Origin: Plazaster borealis
Taxonomy: Eukaryota > Echinodermata > Asteroidea > Forcipulatida > Labidiasteridae
Assembly: GCA_021014325.1 (NCBI GenBank)
Contig: CM037467.1
Coordinates: 4,588,001 to 4,652,000, forward strand
Direction of reading: 5' to 3'
DNA: 64,000 nucleotides
Positions within the stretch are counted from its first letter, which is position 1. Each line of letters begins with the position of its first letter. The notes below the pieces were generated by a model, which was not told the DNA's origin, did no database searches, and saw only the letters and a program-made list of their open reading frames with translations. Made by a program: the position numbers and the translations under genes. This document shows, piece by piece, positions 43,875 through 54,424 of this stretch.

Positions 43875-44225
43875 TCAAACTTTTAACCAATTTACTTGGC
43901 TATCAAATGATAAACTGTTTCCAGTTAGACAACCCCTTCCTGCCCTCCATGTACTTGCTAGTACTTGCAGCCGGAAATGTTCCCAGCAAATGTTACTTGG
44001 AAATTGAAAAAAGTAAACATAAATGATGTGTCTGTTGCATACTCTCGTAACGTGATTGGTGATCCCCATCAAAGTACCACGAAAGCACTCGACTGTCCCC
44101 CCATACTTGACTATTTGTTGCATTGAATGGCGGTGCCAATGTTCTTCTATTCTGACATAATACAGTGATGGCTTGTGCTTGCACATGCATAGACTACCAA
44201 TTGGTCGAACAACGACGTAAATCAT
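43875..44225 (-). pseudogene. Possible Tc1/mariner transposase remnant
   Basis: A minus frame of 116 codons from ATG. Residues around VKYGGTVECFRGTLMG resemble the VK.GGGS.MVWGCF region of Tc1-like transposases, and the preceding part has the expected spacing of basic and aromatic residues. The DD/E catalytic residues are not seen and the conserved Trp is missing, so this would be a decayed fragment. Chance similarity cannot be excluded. Confidence 0.25.
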
Positions 44226-44454
44226 TAACTACCGCCTCTGGGTTGGGAAGAGCACCCAAGTGGCGCCGCATAAAACAGGCGGTTAATAAATAACTGAGGG
44301 AATAATTTTTCAAATTGAAAAACACATGCAAATAGATTTGTTCAGCAAAACAAGTTAAGTTAGTTAAAGGGTGCAACAATGGGCCCTTTTAAAAACTAAG
44401 GCTGCTAATGCTGAAGATGTTGGCTTTTGAAGACTGAAGGAGTTAAACTTCTGA

Positions 44455-45010
44455 GTTTTGATCAAGAGTTGAAGCCCATGGCGGAGCCGGAACCGGAGTA
44501 AGGGCAGAATGGAGCAGAAATAGTGATTGATTCAAAGGTAAAGCCGGAGCTGCAGAGTGGGAGCTGGAGCCGGATCCAACAGAGCCAGAATGAAGCAGGA
44601 GACAGGGCTGAAGCTGGTGCCAAAGTTTGGGCAGGAGTAAGACCAAAAGGTGGAACCAGAGTCAAAGACAGAGGGAAACAGAGGTGGAACCAATCACAAC
44701 CGGATTCGAAGCCATGGAATTAGCCAGAGCAGGAGCCAGAGGCAGTGTAGGAAACCGAGCCGTCAACCCATAGCCATAGCCATAGCCAGAATCACAGTTT
44801 TATCCAGAACAAGAGCCAGAGCCAGAGCCAGATAGCCAGGAATGGGAACGAGGCATTTTTCAGAGCCGGAATCAGAGGCATCACCATTAGCCTTAACCGT
44901 AGCCGGATTCATAGTGCCATAGAAGCAGCTACAAATAGAGCCGTAGTCAGATCAGGTGCCGGAGTAAAGTGCAATAGTCAGAGTTGGAAGCTGAGCCAGA
45001 GCCGGGGCAA
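44455..45010 (+). repeat. Degenerate GAGCCR/GAGCMGGAGC tract
   Basis: Purine-rich hexamer-like repeat (GAGCCGGAAC, CAGAGCCAGAGCCAGA, ATAGCCATAGCC) over about 550 bp, most regular at 44805-44835. Frames through it on both strands are simple-sequence artefacts. Confidence 0.8.
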
Positions 45011-45019
45011 TCTCCAGCC

Positions 45020-45500
45020 GACTCGGTGGGTCCAAAATCACAACAAACTTGTTGTTACCAACCATTGTTCCTATCCTCTTTTGCGATGTACTCATGTAAT
45101 GTTTGAATGGTGGCTCTCTCTGTCATAGCTTATGTACACTGCAACAAATAGTTTCACATATAAAACACATATAAATATGAGTAAGTTTTGAGGAAACTGT
45201 TTGGTACCGGTTGTACATAATTGACTACTGCATGGAGCTACCCACTCATTATCGATCGTTCCGATTTACAGATGCGCTGCACGATAACTACACGACGGTT
45301 TACGTTTATAGACTGTGAACCTTCTTATACGTTTACCACTCTACCTGGAAAAGCAGAAAATGCAGTGGGAATTCTCGCAATGTTTTCCAATCGCCTTTCA
45401 CCCTGCGAACTCTGATTGCGCATTTCCAACACAAATATTGAAGGATGTAGAGGTGGAAATACGGTGTAAACAGTGATTATTGACAACAGGGCCTATCGTC
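45020..45500. other. Unique sequence next to the exon candidate
   Basis: A 64-codon plus frame at 45221-45415 and antisense frames are open, but no splice pair fits the phase of the 45506-45659 exon. Confidence 0.35.
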
Positions 45501-45505
45501 CTCAC

Positions 45506-45659
45506 CGGGCTTCCGGATCCGTGCTACGATCTGCAGAGTGTCTCTGTCAAGCATTCCGCCCACGTCTCTAGCCTCAGTCCCCAGATAACGCGCATCACAG
45601 CATCCGTACACCCCAGAAGCATTTTGCATTGAAATGCAACGAAAGGCATGAAAGTTGGC
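45506..45659 (-). CDS. Strong candidate internal exon, unknown protein
   Basis: On the minus strand, CACTAAC (branch-point-like) and a pyrimidine stretch TCCCTATTCT precede AATGCGGAG, after which 51 codons read with protein-like composition: ANFHAFRCISMQNASGVYGC, then CDARYLGTEARDVGGMLDRD and TLQIVARIRKP, ending in a donor CCCG/GTGAGG. Phase 0 at entry, phase 1 at exit, 154 nt, a typical exon length. GC is far above the flanks. Three Cys (one CC pair) and NAS (a glycosylation sequon) hint at an extracellular protein, but no family is recognised. The frame extends some codons further upstream, so the acceptor could be a few bases earlier (CTATCAG). Confidence 0.5.
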
Positions 45660-45699
45660 CTCCGCATTGATTTTAGAATAGGGAGTTAGTGTTCTGATA

Positions 45700-46260
45700 G
45701 CATCAGTTTCAAAGCTAAATCTATGTTGTTTTCTTTACCTCAACCAGAGACCTTGAACAAGCTTCTACAAAATTTACAATGTTTGCTGTGAACATGCAAT
45801 GAACTAAATTGTCTTTGTAAGATGTCAGCACTTATTTTAATATTTATTTTACCCTTAGTAATGACTACTTATAAAGTGCACACTTCCACCTAATCAGAGG
45901 CGCTCATGGCACTACAAAAGAAACAACTTAACAAAAACAAAAAAAACAATATACTACATGAATAATTATGAACGATCTGACAAGCAGGAGAATTATGCTC
46001 TGGTAAAGTAGGCTAAATTGTAGTAGTGAGTTTTTAAAGCCATTTTGAAAGAGGGAAATGTCAGATCAAATATTTATGGGGAGACTGTTCCACAGACGAG
46101 GGGCAATGAAAAGATCTATCCCCCAAGATCGGTACGATCTCGGTATAGCAAGAAGTTGTTGATTTGCAGACCTGAGACCAGAACGACTGGTGTGGTGAGG
46201 AGCTAGTGGCGTGGATAAATACTAAGGAGAGATGTTGTTTAGACACTGGTCAGCTCATAT
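45700..46260. mobile_element. Diverged transposable-element-like segment
   Basis: GGGGAGACTGTTCCACAGAC, GAGGGGCAATGAAAAGATC and TATCCCCCAAGATCGG resemble the phrase 'GTTCCA-A-GxGGGGC-A--AAAAGC' widespread in LINE 3' regions of animals. Boundaries and class are not determinable by eye; the best part is about 46070-46210. Confidence 0.3.
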
Positions 46261-46264
46261 GCCA

Positions 46265-47040
46265 TTATATCCAAAGCTGGACCATGCCACACGTCCTAGA
46301 GGGGGTGTCAATCAACAGGGGTCGGTGATTTGGTTAGAAGGGGGCAGGACACAACTTTGCCAGCATCCTTTGTGTAAACAAAAAATGTGTGTCAACTGTC
46401 AATGGTAGATGAAACTAATTTATAAAACTTAATTAATTATTAAGCAAACAAATAAGCTTAAAATAACCCAGGCAATACCTTGACGTGCAAACAACACACT
46501 TATATTAAAAAACATCGTTGAAAACCAAACGCTCCTAACCTATGGGAAAAAAACTGTTCAGCCAGGGACGTTGCAACCGCAGCAGGGTTTTAACAGTAAC
46601 AATGCCAATACTTAAAAAAAGCGTAACTCAAATAGTTAGAAACAATTAATTTTGACAAAATCAAAGATTGAGAGTGAGCGTTCAAAAAAACAACACCTGT
46701 TTCAAAACAACATAAGCTGTACCTTATCTTGATTCAATAGTATTCGGGGATACTAGTCAAACGCATAAGTTATTTGGATTAAACAGAGAAATCTTATAAA
46801 ATGTACAATTTATCTCCTGTTTGTGTGTACTTCACCTTGTATCAAAATAATTGGCCCTTGGGAGTCAACAGGTGAGTAAGCGTAAAGCGTAAACGTAAAA
46901 TTTACAACACACAGGGACCATGACTTCACAAAAATGGCCCAACCGAGATCAGCCCTCCCCAATGAAGCTCCCCAAAAAAGTTTCGCTGATACCGCCAGCC
47001 TCATTGGAATGCAATTTGTTATTACAGGGTAATTTTGTCT
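46265..47040. other. Unique sequence, nothing firm
   Basis: An ATG in good context (GGGACCATGA, 46920) opens a frame with a donor-like CAG/GGTAAT; no other support. Confidence 0.3.
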
Positions 47041-47046
47041 GTTTGA

Positions 47047-47125
47047 GGGTGGTGGGGTTAGGGTCGGGGGATGGTTGCTGGAGTGGGCGGGGGACTGGGT
47101 GGTTGGCAGGGGAGTGGGTTGTGGG
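47047..47125 (+). other. G-rich stretch with G-quadruplex motifs
   Basis: GGGTGGTGGGG and TTAGGGTCGGGGG form one motif (47047-47070); GTGGGCGGGGGACTGGGTGG and GGCAGGGGAGTGGG follow. Confidence 0.55.
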
Positions 47126-47529
47126 CGTATACATTGTATTAGCCTGTTGATAGAAACATTACAATGTGTTGGCTGCAGACCTTATAAATTCAAGGTTTGT
47201 GTACGCATGTCAACGGGGGGCTGCCACCGGTAAACTTCAAAGGGTCATGGTCACCTGTTAGTGAAACTCAACCCAATGGACGACTACACTATTTTAACGG
47301 GGTTGTTCTAATACAGGATTACAAGAAGTATGACTGAATTTGACTGAATGGTTTTTATGTTATTGAAAAAAAAAAGATATGCCTTCCGCTACAGCTACTT
47401 GGCTAGGCGCAGGGTTGGTGATGACGTCAGGTGAATTGGGTCAATAGCACCAAAACAAAATCTATTATGTAGTGATAATGGAACATTGCGCGTTGCTAAA
47501 AATGCTGTACCCTTATCAAAGTCAAAACA

Positions 47530-47721
47530 CAGTACTCCCGGGTCAGAATTGACCTGGATTCCGGTTCCCGTGGGGTCTGACCAATTTCAGAGTCAGTATG
47601 ACCCGGAAGCTGTGTCAAATTTTTAACCGGTTTCCGGGTCAGTCTGACCCAGAAATGTGTTAGCCCCCGTGGTGGGATTCGGAATCCAGGTTATTTCTGA
47701 CCCGGGAATTTTTAGAGTGTA
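47530..47721. mobile_element. Palindromic GACCCGG MITE (family F)
   Basis: ACTCCCGGGTCAGAATTGAC at the left and TCTGACCCGGGAATTTTTAG ending AGTGTA at the right. Interior AGTATGACCCGGAAGC and TTTCCGGGTCAGTCTGACCC. Non-coding. Confidence 0.8.
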
Positions 47722-47729
47722 TACAAACC

Positions 47730-48620
47730 GGTCTTTTGTTAATATTACTTTTGGAACATTTTGTATTGAAATAGAGATTAGTGAGCCTGCACAAAATAAC
47801 AATATTGGTCTACAATACTTATTTTATGGATAATACGCGTTCTGTACCCTTTAAACTCAAAGCCAAACACTTTGCGGAACTAACGCGATCTTCTCGACAC
47901 CTTTCAACTCATGCAAGTCTCCCGTAGTCTGAACACCTCTTACCCGCTAATAAAACACAAGGCTGATGCTCGGAGCGTCGATCGTTTGCCATGCGGTTTT
48001 TCCTTTCCGTGCCATGCATTATTGAAAAAACTTCGCCTTGATCGCCTACCGCCACAGGTGACGGACACTGAATTCATCATTCTGGATCTTATACAAGGCA
48101 CGAGGAGCGGATCAAGGAATCGATCGTCCCTGAACAAACAAATTTACCGAAAATAAAATGGATTTTCAGCGTGTGCGTTATTATTAAGCGCAATTTGAAG
48201 GCAGCTCTGGACTGTATATACTATGTATGCTTCCATAACCACATTTTTGTTAATATCTTGTGCACGAACACGTACAGTGTAGCGTTGGTGATCATTGACA
48301 CATGATGGTGTTGTGTGCCGTGCAGCCTCGTGTATCTTGGGTTTTTTCGTGCATCAAAGTCAAGCGCAAATTGAGTTGTTGCTATCCTACATTCTGTAAC
48401 AATATAGAGATGACAATATAAACATTTATAAAAATCATACAACAAATATTAAAAAGATATCGACATTACTTCATATTAAAACCATTCACAGTGCTCTCTG
48501 AATCGATTATTATCAAAGCCTCTCTTTAGTCAAGTACGTCATAATTGTTTTGTAATTTTATCGTTTATATCTAAACAAAAATGCTGTATTATCCCCAGTT
48601 AAATTATAATTAACTTTCAC
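47730..48620. other. Unique sequence, nothing firm
   Basis: An 81-codon ATG frame at 47911-48156 (plus) ends just before AAAATAAAA; a minus frame overlaps it. Neither is supported further. Confidence 0.3.
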
Positions 48621-48624
48621 AACT

Positions 48625-48770
48625 CTTGCTCCTGCACATCTCACCAGTCTCATCAAGGTTTACCATCCCTTGGACATGGCATTCGCTCTGGGTTCAGACA
48701 GTACACTCCTGGCGTTCTGCTGCTGAAGATCGTGCGTTTTACGCTTTTCACTAATACTCGGTGAGGACAT
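48625..48770 (+). pseudogene. L2/CR1-like LINE C-terminal fragment
   Basis: The plus strand reads APAHLTSLIKVYHP and later SDSTLLAFC, matching the region APHYISELLQVYTPSRNLRS...LLL near the C-terminus of the intact LINE at 13057-16290. Only about 30 codons are recognisable, with frame disturbance between the two parts. Confidence 0.4.
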
Positions 48771-48885
48771 AAAAACCTCAATTTCTATGCGTGCACTTTT
48801 TGACGTCAATAATTACTTTGTAAATTTATCATCCAAGTGGTTCACAACAATGCTCTTGCCCAAAGCAGTCCTAACAGTTTGTTTT

Positions 48886-48937
48886 CCTAATTATAATTAA
48901 CAAAGAGATGATTGACGGAGATAATTAAAAACCACTT
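48886..48937. promoter_or_regulatory. Cluster of homeodomain-like sites
   Basis: CCTAATTATAATTAAC, CAAAGAGATGATTGACGG and AGATAATTAAAAACCAC place three TAATTA-type words, a TGATTGAC (Pbx/Meis-like) and AACCAC (Runx-like) within 52 bp. AT-rich background lowers the weight. Confidence 0.2.
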
Positions 48938-49012
48938 TAGAGGATAACAGTGTATTGTACTGGTGGTGATTAATCAAAGTGGGAAACAAATCTAAACGCG
49001 GTTCGTTTGTGC

Positions 49013-49243
49013 TACACTCTCAAACAAAAACCTTTGTTGGCGATTCCCAGGGGCCTGACCCATTTCTGTCAAAAGGAACCAGAAATGGGTCTAACTGACG
49101 CAGAATCCGAGCTAAAATCCAATTTTTAACCAGTTTCCGGGTCAGCCTGACCCGGAAAAGGGTCAGGCTGACCCGGAAAGGGTCAGGCGCCCCTGTGACC
49201 CGGGATCCGGGTCAATTCTGACCCTGGAGTTGTGTATAGTGTA
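49013..49243. mobile_element. Palindromic GACCCGG MITE (family F)
   Basis: TACACTCTCAAACAAAAAC at the left, ATAGTGTA at the right. Interior has a tandem TGACCCGGAAAGGGTCAGGC-like duplication at about 49145-49190. Confidence 0.75.
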
Positions 49244-49381
49244 TACAAGTCTCAATGAATATTCACTCACCATGTATAACAACCTCGTCAATTATAAATT
49301 CCACTCCTTTGGCATTTGAAGGAAATTAAATTGATTCTCATGAGCAGAGCCCAATAAAAACAAAAAAAACATCTAAGGCGG

Positions 49382-49502
49382 TGTTCGAATTTACGGCTGA
49401 GGCTGCGGCTTGGTCGCCATGACAACATGCGTTGTAGCATAATAGGAGGCCCAAAGCAGCACCCTTAGCAACAGCTGCAGCCGCAAAGTGGACACAGCCT
49501 GA
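49382..49502. mobile_element. Diverged family G inverted-repeat element
   Basis: GTGTTCGAATTTACGGCTGA, GGCTGCGGCTTGG and, at the other end, CTGCAGCCGCAAAGTGGACA. Layout as at 59571. Confidence 0.5.
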
Positions 49503-49891
49503 GTCGAAAAATGTTTCTAGGATAGAAGCACATAGTCGAAACAAGGAAATATATATCAGGGATGGCATTTCCAGAGTCCCGTACACAAGAGCATGTGATT
49601 CTACAACATTTTGCACATAGGAGAGTTTTAAGACAGTGTCATTTTTCTGGTGGAAAGTCATCAGCAAGATTCGCCGTACAGTCTTTAGCCTTATGTGAAT
49701 ATAAAAATGCAACAACTGAGTATTTAACAATCAAAATGTTTATTGTGTCCAGCTGTAAGGTGGATTGAATTATTTTGAATTTTTTTGAAATATTTAACTT
49801 CAGAGGATTGACAACAACTTGATTTCATAAACGAATATTACGAGCTTGGAAGCTCATATGGTTCAAGGTCCGAGAAATTAATGGTTGTTAA

Positions 49892-50278
49892 AGGCATCGT
49901 ACACGTTTGGTATAATGACTCTAAAAAATTATGACAATACAAACTTACTTTGTAAGAAGTACAGCAGCTTTGGATAATATAATGCATTTTAAGAGGCGTT
50001 TTACCTCGAAGGACTGCGGTGATGGAAAAATATATCACTTTTTATCCCCAAAATATTTTGAATATTGAGAAGCGTTACGATAACGCTTCTCAGAGTGTGG
50101 TTCCAAAGCAGATTATTCTTCCTGCGTGGACATAACCGTTCCAGATTCTCGGCAATATCTCAAAAACGCTACCACCTTTTAAAATGAATTTTTCACAGGT
50201 TAGTTTATGGTATATATCTACAACTCTAAAGGATTGAACCAAACAATAGGCTCCAAATATCAAAATTGTACGATGCCT
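49892..50278 (+). mobile_element. TTAA-flanked MITE, family A
   Basis: 387 bp between TTAA 49888-49891 and 50279-50282; ends AGGCATCGTACACGTTTGG and ATTGTACGATGCCT. Interior palindrome AGAAGCGTTACGATAACGCT. Non-coding. Confidence 0.85.
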
Positions 50279-50289
50279 TTAAGTGAGAA

Positions 50290-50725
50290 TTTTATCTTAT
50301 TTCCTCTCTTTCTCTCTTGCCATTTCTGGCATTTCATTAGTCATCGTTTATCTGGCATTTACATAATACTTAACAAAACAAAACATCACTCAATTACCGT
50401 TAATGGGTAAGGTAAAAGACGCACGTATTGAATATTGGTAGAATGCACTTTGTAAATTCAATTTCATGATTAAACATCCTCAAAAGAAATTCGCTTTTAA
50501 ATTCGCTCTTTTGCGTTAACAACTCTGCATTACTGCGTGGTAAAGGGCGGTAATTATTATAAGCAGGTTGAATGCATGTCCACAGTTGTTTAATTAATTA
50601 CTGTCACTGTTTCTCAGATTACAACCATGTCTTGTTTGAGTTGCAGTTGACATTTAATTTCCAGAACTGTTCTGGAGCCTTGCAGGAGATCAACAAATGA
50701 TTGATGTCGTCATGCTCATTGCATA
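50290..50725. other. Unique sequence, nothing supported
   Basis: Contains the palindrome CCAGAACTGTTCTGG near 50662; no gene signal. Confidence 0.35.
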
Positions 50726-50729
50726 TACA

Positions 50730-50890
50730 GGCCCTTTTCGAAACGACCGGCTTCGGCTTCGGATGCGGCTCAGGCTAGCTAGGCCCCTCAGTTGTTTTGA
50801 GTATACGCGTGCTATGCGTTCAGGGATTCAGACGAGAGAACGGAGCCTGAGCCGAATCCAAAGCCGAAGCCGGTCGTTTCGAAAAGGGCC
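50730..50890. mobile_element. 161-bp element with long perfect inverted ends (family H)
   Basis: GGCCCTTTTCGAAACGACCG (continuing CTTCGGCTTCGGA to 50763) is repeated in inverse orientation up to 50890, about 34 bp with one mismatch. A diverged relative lies at 59936-60089. Interior holds GTATACGCGTGCTATGCG. Non-coding. Confidence 0.8.
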
Positions 50891-50995
50891 ACAGTTACAA
50901 TCATGAATAATGGAGTAACTAATGGATAACTGAACATCGGGGACAAGGCCTTATGTATATGCCTTTTTTTTCTTCTTCTTCTGACCCTTTCTTAA

Positions 50996-51384
50996 AGGGT
51001 CTGTATACGTTTGGTAATGACTCTGAAGTTTAATGGCATTAACAACTTACTTCGTAAGAAGTACAGCGGCTTTGGATAGTATAATGCATTTTGAGAAACT
51101 TTTCACTTCGAAGTACTGCGGTTATGGAAAAAGATATCACTTTTTATCCCCAAAAATTTGAATCTGAGAAGCGTTATACTAGTAGTAACGTTTCTCCGAT
51201 TGTGTATTCCAATTGCAGATTATTCTTCTTGCGTGGACATAACCTCTCCAGATTTTCGGCAATATCTCAAAAACGCTGACACCTTTTGAAATGAAATTTC
51301 CACAGGTTAATTTTATGGTTTAACTCTACAACTATATAGGATAAACAAAGCATGGTTTCAAATTACCAAACGTATACAATCCCT
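50996..51384 (+). mobile_element. TTAA-flanked MITE, family A
   Basis: 389 bp between TTAA 50992-50995 and 51385-51388. Termini are the variant AGGGTCTGTATACGTTTGG and CAAACGTATACAATCCCT, showing matched changes at both ends. Non-coding. Confidence 0.85.
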
Positions 51385-51434
51385 TTAATAGATATTTGCA
51401 TCGGGGTTAAAGAATATTATTTGTGTTTTTACCA

Positions 51435-51545
51435 ACACACCGATGTATATTTCCCCGAGTCTTGTAAAAGCAAAATCCCCATTCATAGCTAGTACTAGGG
51501 TGGGATTTCAACCCACAACCTTTGCCATTCTAGAGCAGATACGTG
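51435..51545 (-). mobile_element. SINE-T copy, reverse
   Basis: The plus strand TATTTCCCCGAGTCTTG, GGGTGGGATTTCAACCCACA and TTGCCATTCTAGAGCAGAT is the complement of the 38655-type SINE, including its CTGCTCTAGAA stretch. Confidence 0.6.
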
Positions 51546-51600
51546 TGGAATCCCCCCCAGGACTTGTGGAAACACTGATATACATTGCTGAAACCTTGCG

Positions 51601-51988
51601 ATACTCTAAAAAATCCGGGGTCAGAATTGACTCGGGTTGCGGGTCCCAGTGGGCCTGATCCAATTCCGGGTCAAGATGACCCGGAAAGTGGTTAACCCGA
51701 ATTGTGCGTAAAATTTTGACACATTTCTGGGTCATTTTGACATAGATTCCGAATCATACTGACCCTGAAACGGGTCAGGTCTTACGGGACCCAGATCCGG
51801 GTCAATTCTGACCCAGATTGTATGAAGTCCCGTTAAAAGTGGTTAACCCGAATTGTGCGTAAAATTTTGACACATTTCTGGGTCATTTTGACATAGATTC
51901 CGAATCATACTGACCCTGAAACGGGTCAGGTCTTACGGGACCCAAATTCGGGTCAATTCTGACCCGGATTGTATGAAGTCCCGTTAAA
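51601..51988. mobile_element. Family F MITE with internal 150-bp tandem duplication
   Basis: Starts ATACTCTAAAAAATCCGGGG. The segment 51689-51838 is repeated at 51839-51988 almost unchanged (GTGGTTAACCCGAATTGTGC; GAAACGGGTCAGGTCTTACG). The usual right terminus TTTTTAGAGTGT is missing. Confidence 0.8.
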
Positions 51989-51989
51989 A

Positions 51990-52279
51990 TGTTAAGTAAC
52001 TTTCGTAAACAAAGGTTGTTTATACTCTGCTATGTTTCGGCCACAAATTTGCAAATTCCACAAGTTCCCGATTTAAATATAGCCAAGCAGCCTGTTGTAG
52101 GCATTATGCACTTTTTTGGGGTAGAACCATCGTTGACCAAGAAATTGACACCAAAAAAGCCCCACTTTAACACATATCGGTGTGCTGGCAAAACACAAAT
52201 ATAAATATACATGTTTAACTTGTTCGGGGGTTTTTTTTTCTCAAAAAAGGCAGCGTCTATTTCGATGTTTTATCAAAAG
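51990..52279. other. Unique sequence, nothing supported
   Basis: Short frames only. Confidence 0.35.
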
Positions 52280-52785
52280 CATTGGGGTTGAAACGAATTT
52301 ACTCTTGCGAAAATGATATTGTATAAACATAACTGAGTGCATATTCTGGCTAATAGCAGAAGCCAATGTATGAAGATGTCGACAAAACACCTTAAAATTT
52401 ATAAGATATCTTGACACCAATCAGTTGTAAAGTGTCAAGAGAATAGCGCCTGTCGTTTCAGCCTCGTTACACGTACCCTCTCGAGCTCAACGATTTATTA
52501 AAAAAGCACGAAATATAATGAAACAATTCACTGCCAACATGTGAAATGTGCCGTTATTGCTTGAAATTTCTACCGGAGTAAGCAATATTTCCCTGAGCAT
52601 CATTACTGCCTTTTTCTTGTTTTACCGTTAATATATTTTTCGTCGATACGTTTTGTTATAGGTGCATGATTTGAAAATATTAAAAATAAATGAACTGTGA
52701 CATTATTGACATAATATGTAAAAAGTTAATAAAATTTGAATGTTTGTGTAGTGGGAAGACACTAACAAATGTAATAGTTGTGGCT
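52280..52785 (+). repeat. Dispersed 0.5-kb sequence, copy 1
   Basis: From GCATTGGGGTTGAAACGAAT to AATAGTTGTGGCT it matches 55041-55542 with small differences. It lacks terminal inverted repeats, poly(A) and coding capacity. No flanking direct repeat is visible on this copy. Confidence 0.9.
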
Positions 52786-52919
52786 TCACTGATACTACAA
52801 AGAATCATAGCGATTCACTGCAGATCAGAAGTTATTTTTAGCAAAAAGAAACCCTTTTTTACCAATAGGTTAAAATAACACGTAAACCCTTTCTAAAAAT
52901 CGTTTTCGCAGCGTTTCGA

Positions 52920-53760
52920 TAATGTTTAATATCAACACCATTTAGCAAGATTTACTTTAACCGGCTATACCCATAAAGCAAGATATTATTTATATTTGAA
53001 CCAGTTTTGTTCATTTATCAAGATATCGTTTAACTATCGCAAAAGATAATTTAATCCGTTGCCGGTATATCATTTAACCAGCTATATATCATTCAGGAGC
53101 TAAGCCATATAGCAATATGTCCTCAAGCTATACCCAAGAATAGCAATATATTAATCAGGTGAGCCATTTGGCAGTATATCATGTTATGTGTTATACTCCC
53201 GTCTAGCAATTATACTTTTACGAGTTATATCCATAAACAGAAGGATATATATTATTTAGCTTAGCCATACAATAAGATCTGAGTTTATGTGCTATTCCCG
53301 TAAAACAAAATATATTTGAAGTTGTATTCATAAAAAATGTACTCAAATAGGTTGTGTCATATAGCAATTTATCATTTGGTGTGCTATATCCGGTGTGCTA
53401 TATCATATGGTTTGCTATATCCGTATAGCAAGATATCTTTTAACCGGCTTTACCCATAAATAGCAATATTATTAATGAGCTAAGCCATTTTGCGACATAT
53501 CATCTTATATGCTATATCCGTATACCAAGATATATTTCAACCAGGTACCAGCTATTTCTATAGATAGCAACGTTTCTATTATAATTGAGTCATATAGCAG
53601 TATATCATTTCTGTGCTATATCTGAATAGCAAGGTATCTTTTAACCAGCTATATCTCTAAATAGCAAATATATATATTATTGAGCTAGGCCATATAGCAA
53701 TAATTCATTTCACCTAATATATCCGTATAACAACTTTTAACCAGCTATGTCAAAATGTCA
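52920..53760 (+). repeat. AT-rich tandem array with TATAGCAA/TTGCTATA words
   Basis: Degenerate repeats of CTATATCCGTATAGCAAGAT, TTTTAACCAGCTATA, CCATAAATAGCAATATATTA and GAGCTAAGCCATATAGCAAT. The full cycle appears to be about 100-130 bp with many deletions. No coding content. Confidence 0.8.
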
Positions 53761-53790
53761 AACTTAACAATCTGACTGGGCTGGAACCAA

Positions 53791-54114
53791 GTGGTCTGGA
53801 ATTTGGATATAACATTCATGGAACAAAATAATAAAAATATTATTTTAACAAAAATATTATTTTTCCTTAAACAAAAAAGCACCATTAAAACACGATTCCC
53901 CAACGGGTTATCTGACTCCGCCAACTTTCATAACCCAATTTGTACACCCACAGACAAGAAGAAGGAAAAAACCCATGCGTTTCTTCCCTACGGCTCCGAC
54001 CATGTAAATTCACCAACCGGAAAATTCGAAACGTGCCGCGTGACACTCTGTTGTGTGGACGGAATCAACACTCAGGCAGAAGTATGTCATGAGGTCAAAC
54101 ATAGCAACATATAA
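53791..54114 (+). CDS. Weak candidate exon or small ORF, unknown
   Basis: A 107-codon frame that opens with GTG, so a normal start is lacking. Its second half (53890-54114) is GC-richer and reads in a protein-like way (FPNGLSDSANFHNPICTPTD, then HAFLPYGSDHVNSPTGKFET and CRVTLCCVDGINTQAEVCHE). A possible acceptor ACACCCACAG lies at about 53945-53954. No family recognised. Confidence 0.22.
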   Translation: MVWNLDITFMEQNNKNIILTKILFFLKQKSTIKTRFPNGLSDSANFHNPICTPTDKKKEKTHAFLPYGSDHVNSPTGKFETCRVTLCCVDGINTQAEVCHEVKHSNI

Positions 54115-54244
54115 CAATTTGCATATCATGTCATTAGTTCGTAAATTACAATATACATGTACTAAATATTATGACAAATAATAATATACAAAGTCAGATT
54201 GGAATTCTACCTAATACTAAATTGTAAAGTTTTTGTGAAAATAT

Positions 54245-54420
54245 TTATCAAATAATAAACCACAAGGGACACTAACCGAGTACATATAAATCTGTTTGGA
54301 GTGAGAATTATTAACAAACCATAAGTGGGATTTGAACCTGCGACCTCTGGATTTACGCTCCTGTGCTCTACCCGAACTGAGCAATCTAGCCTTATGTTGA
54401 CGATTTTTCTGGTGTGAATA
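54245..54420 (-). mobile_element. tRNA-derived SINE-1, reverse
   Basis: Complement of 54325-54400: AGATTGCTCAGTTCGGGTAG, GGTCGCAGGTTCAAATCCCA (B box). Preceded on the plus strand by AATAAACCACAAGGGACACT, the SINE-1 terminal block. Confidence 0.6.
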
Positions 54421-54424
54421 TATT

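Noticed and set aside
44443..44835. Several ORFs in the GAGCCR tract
   Set aside because: They are products of simple-sequence repetition.
46920..47150. ATG in good context with donor-like sequence
   Set aside because: The second half is G-rich simple sequence, and a minus frame overlaps the first half.
47911..48156. 81-codon ORF followed by AATAAA-like sequence
   Set aside because: A minus frame of similar quality overlaps and no domain is recognised.
48660..48790. Minus-strand mini-exon reading MSSPSISEKRKTHDLQQQNA
   Set aside because: The plus strand matches a LINE C-terminal region better, so the minus reading is probably antisense.
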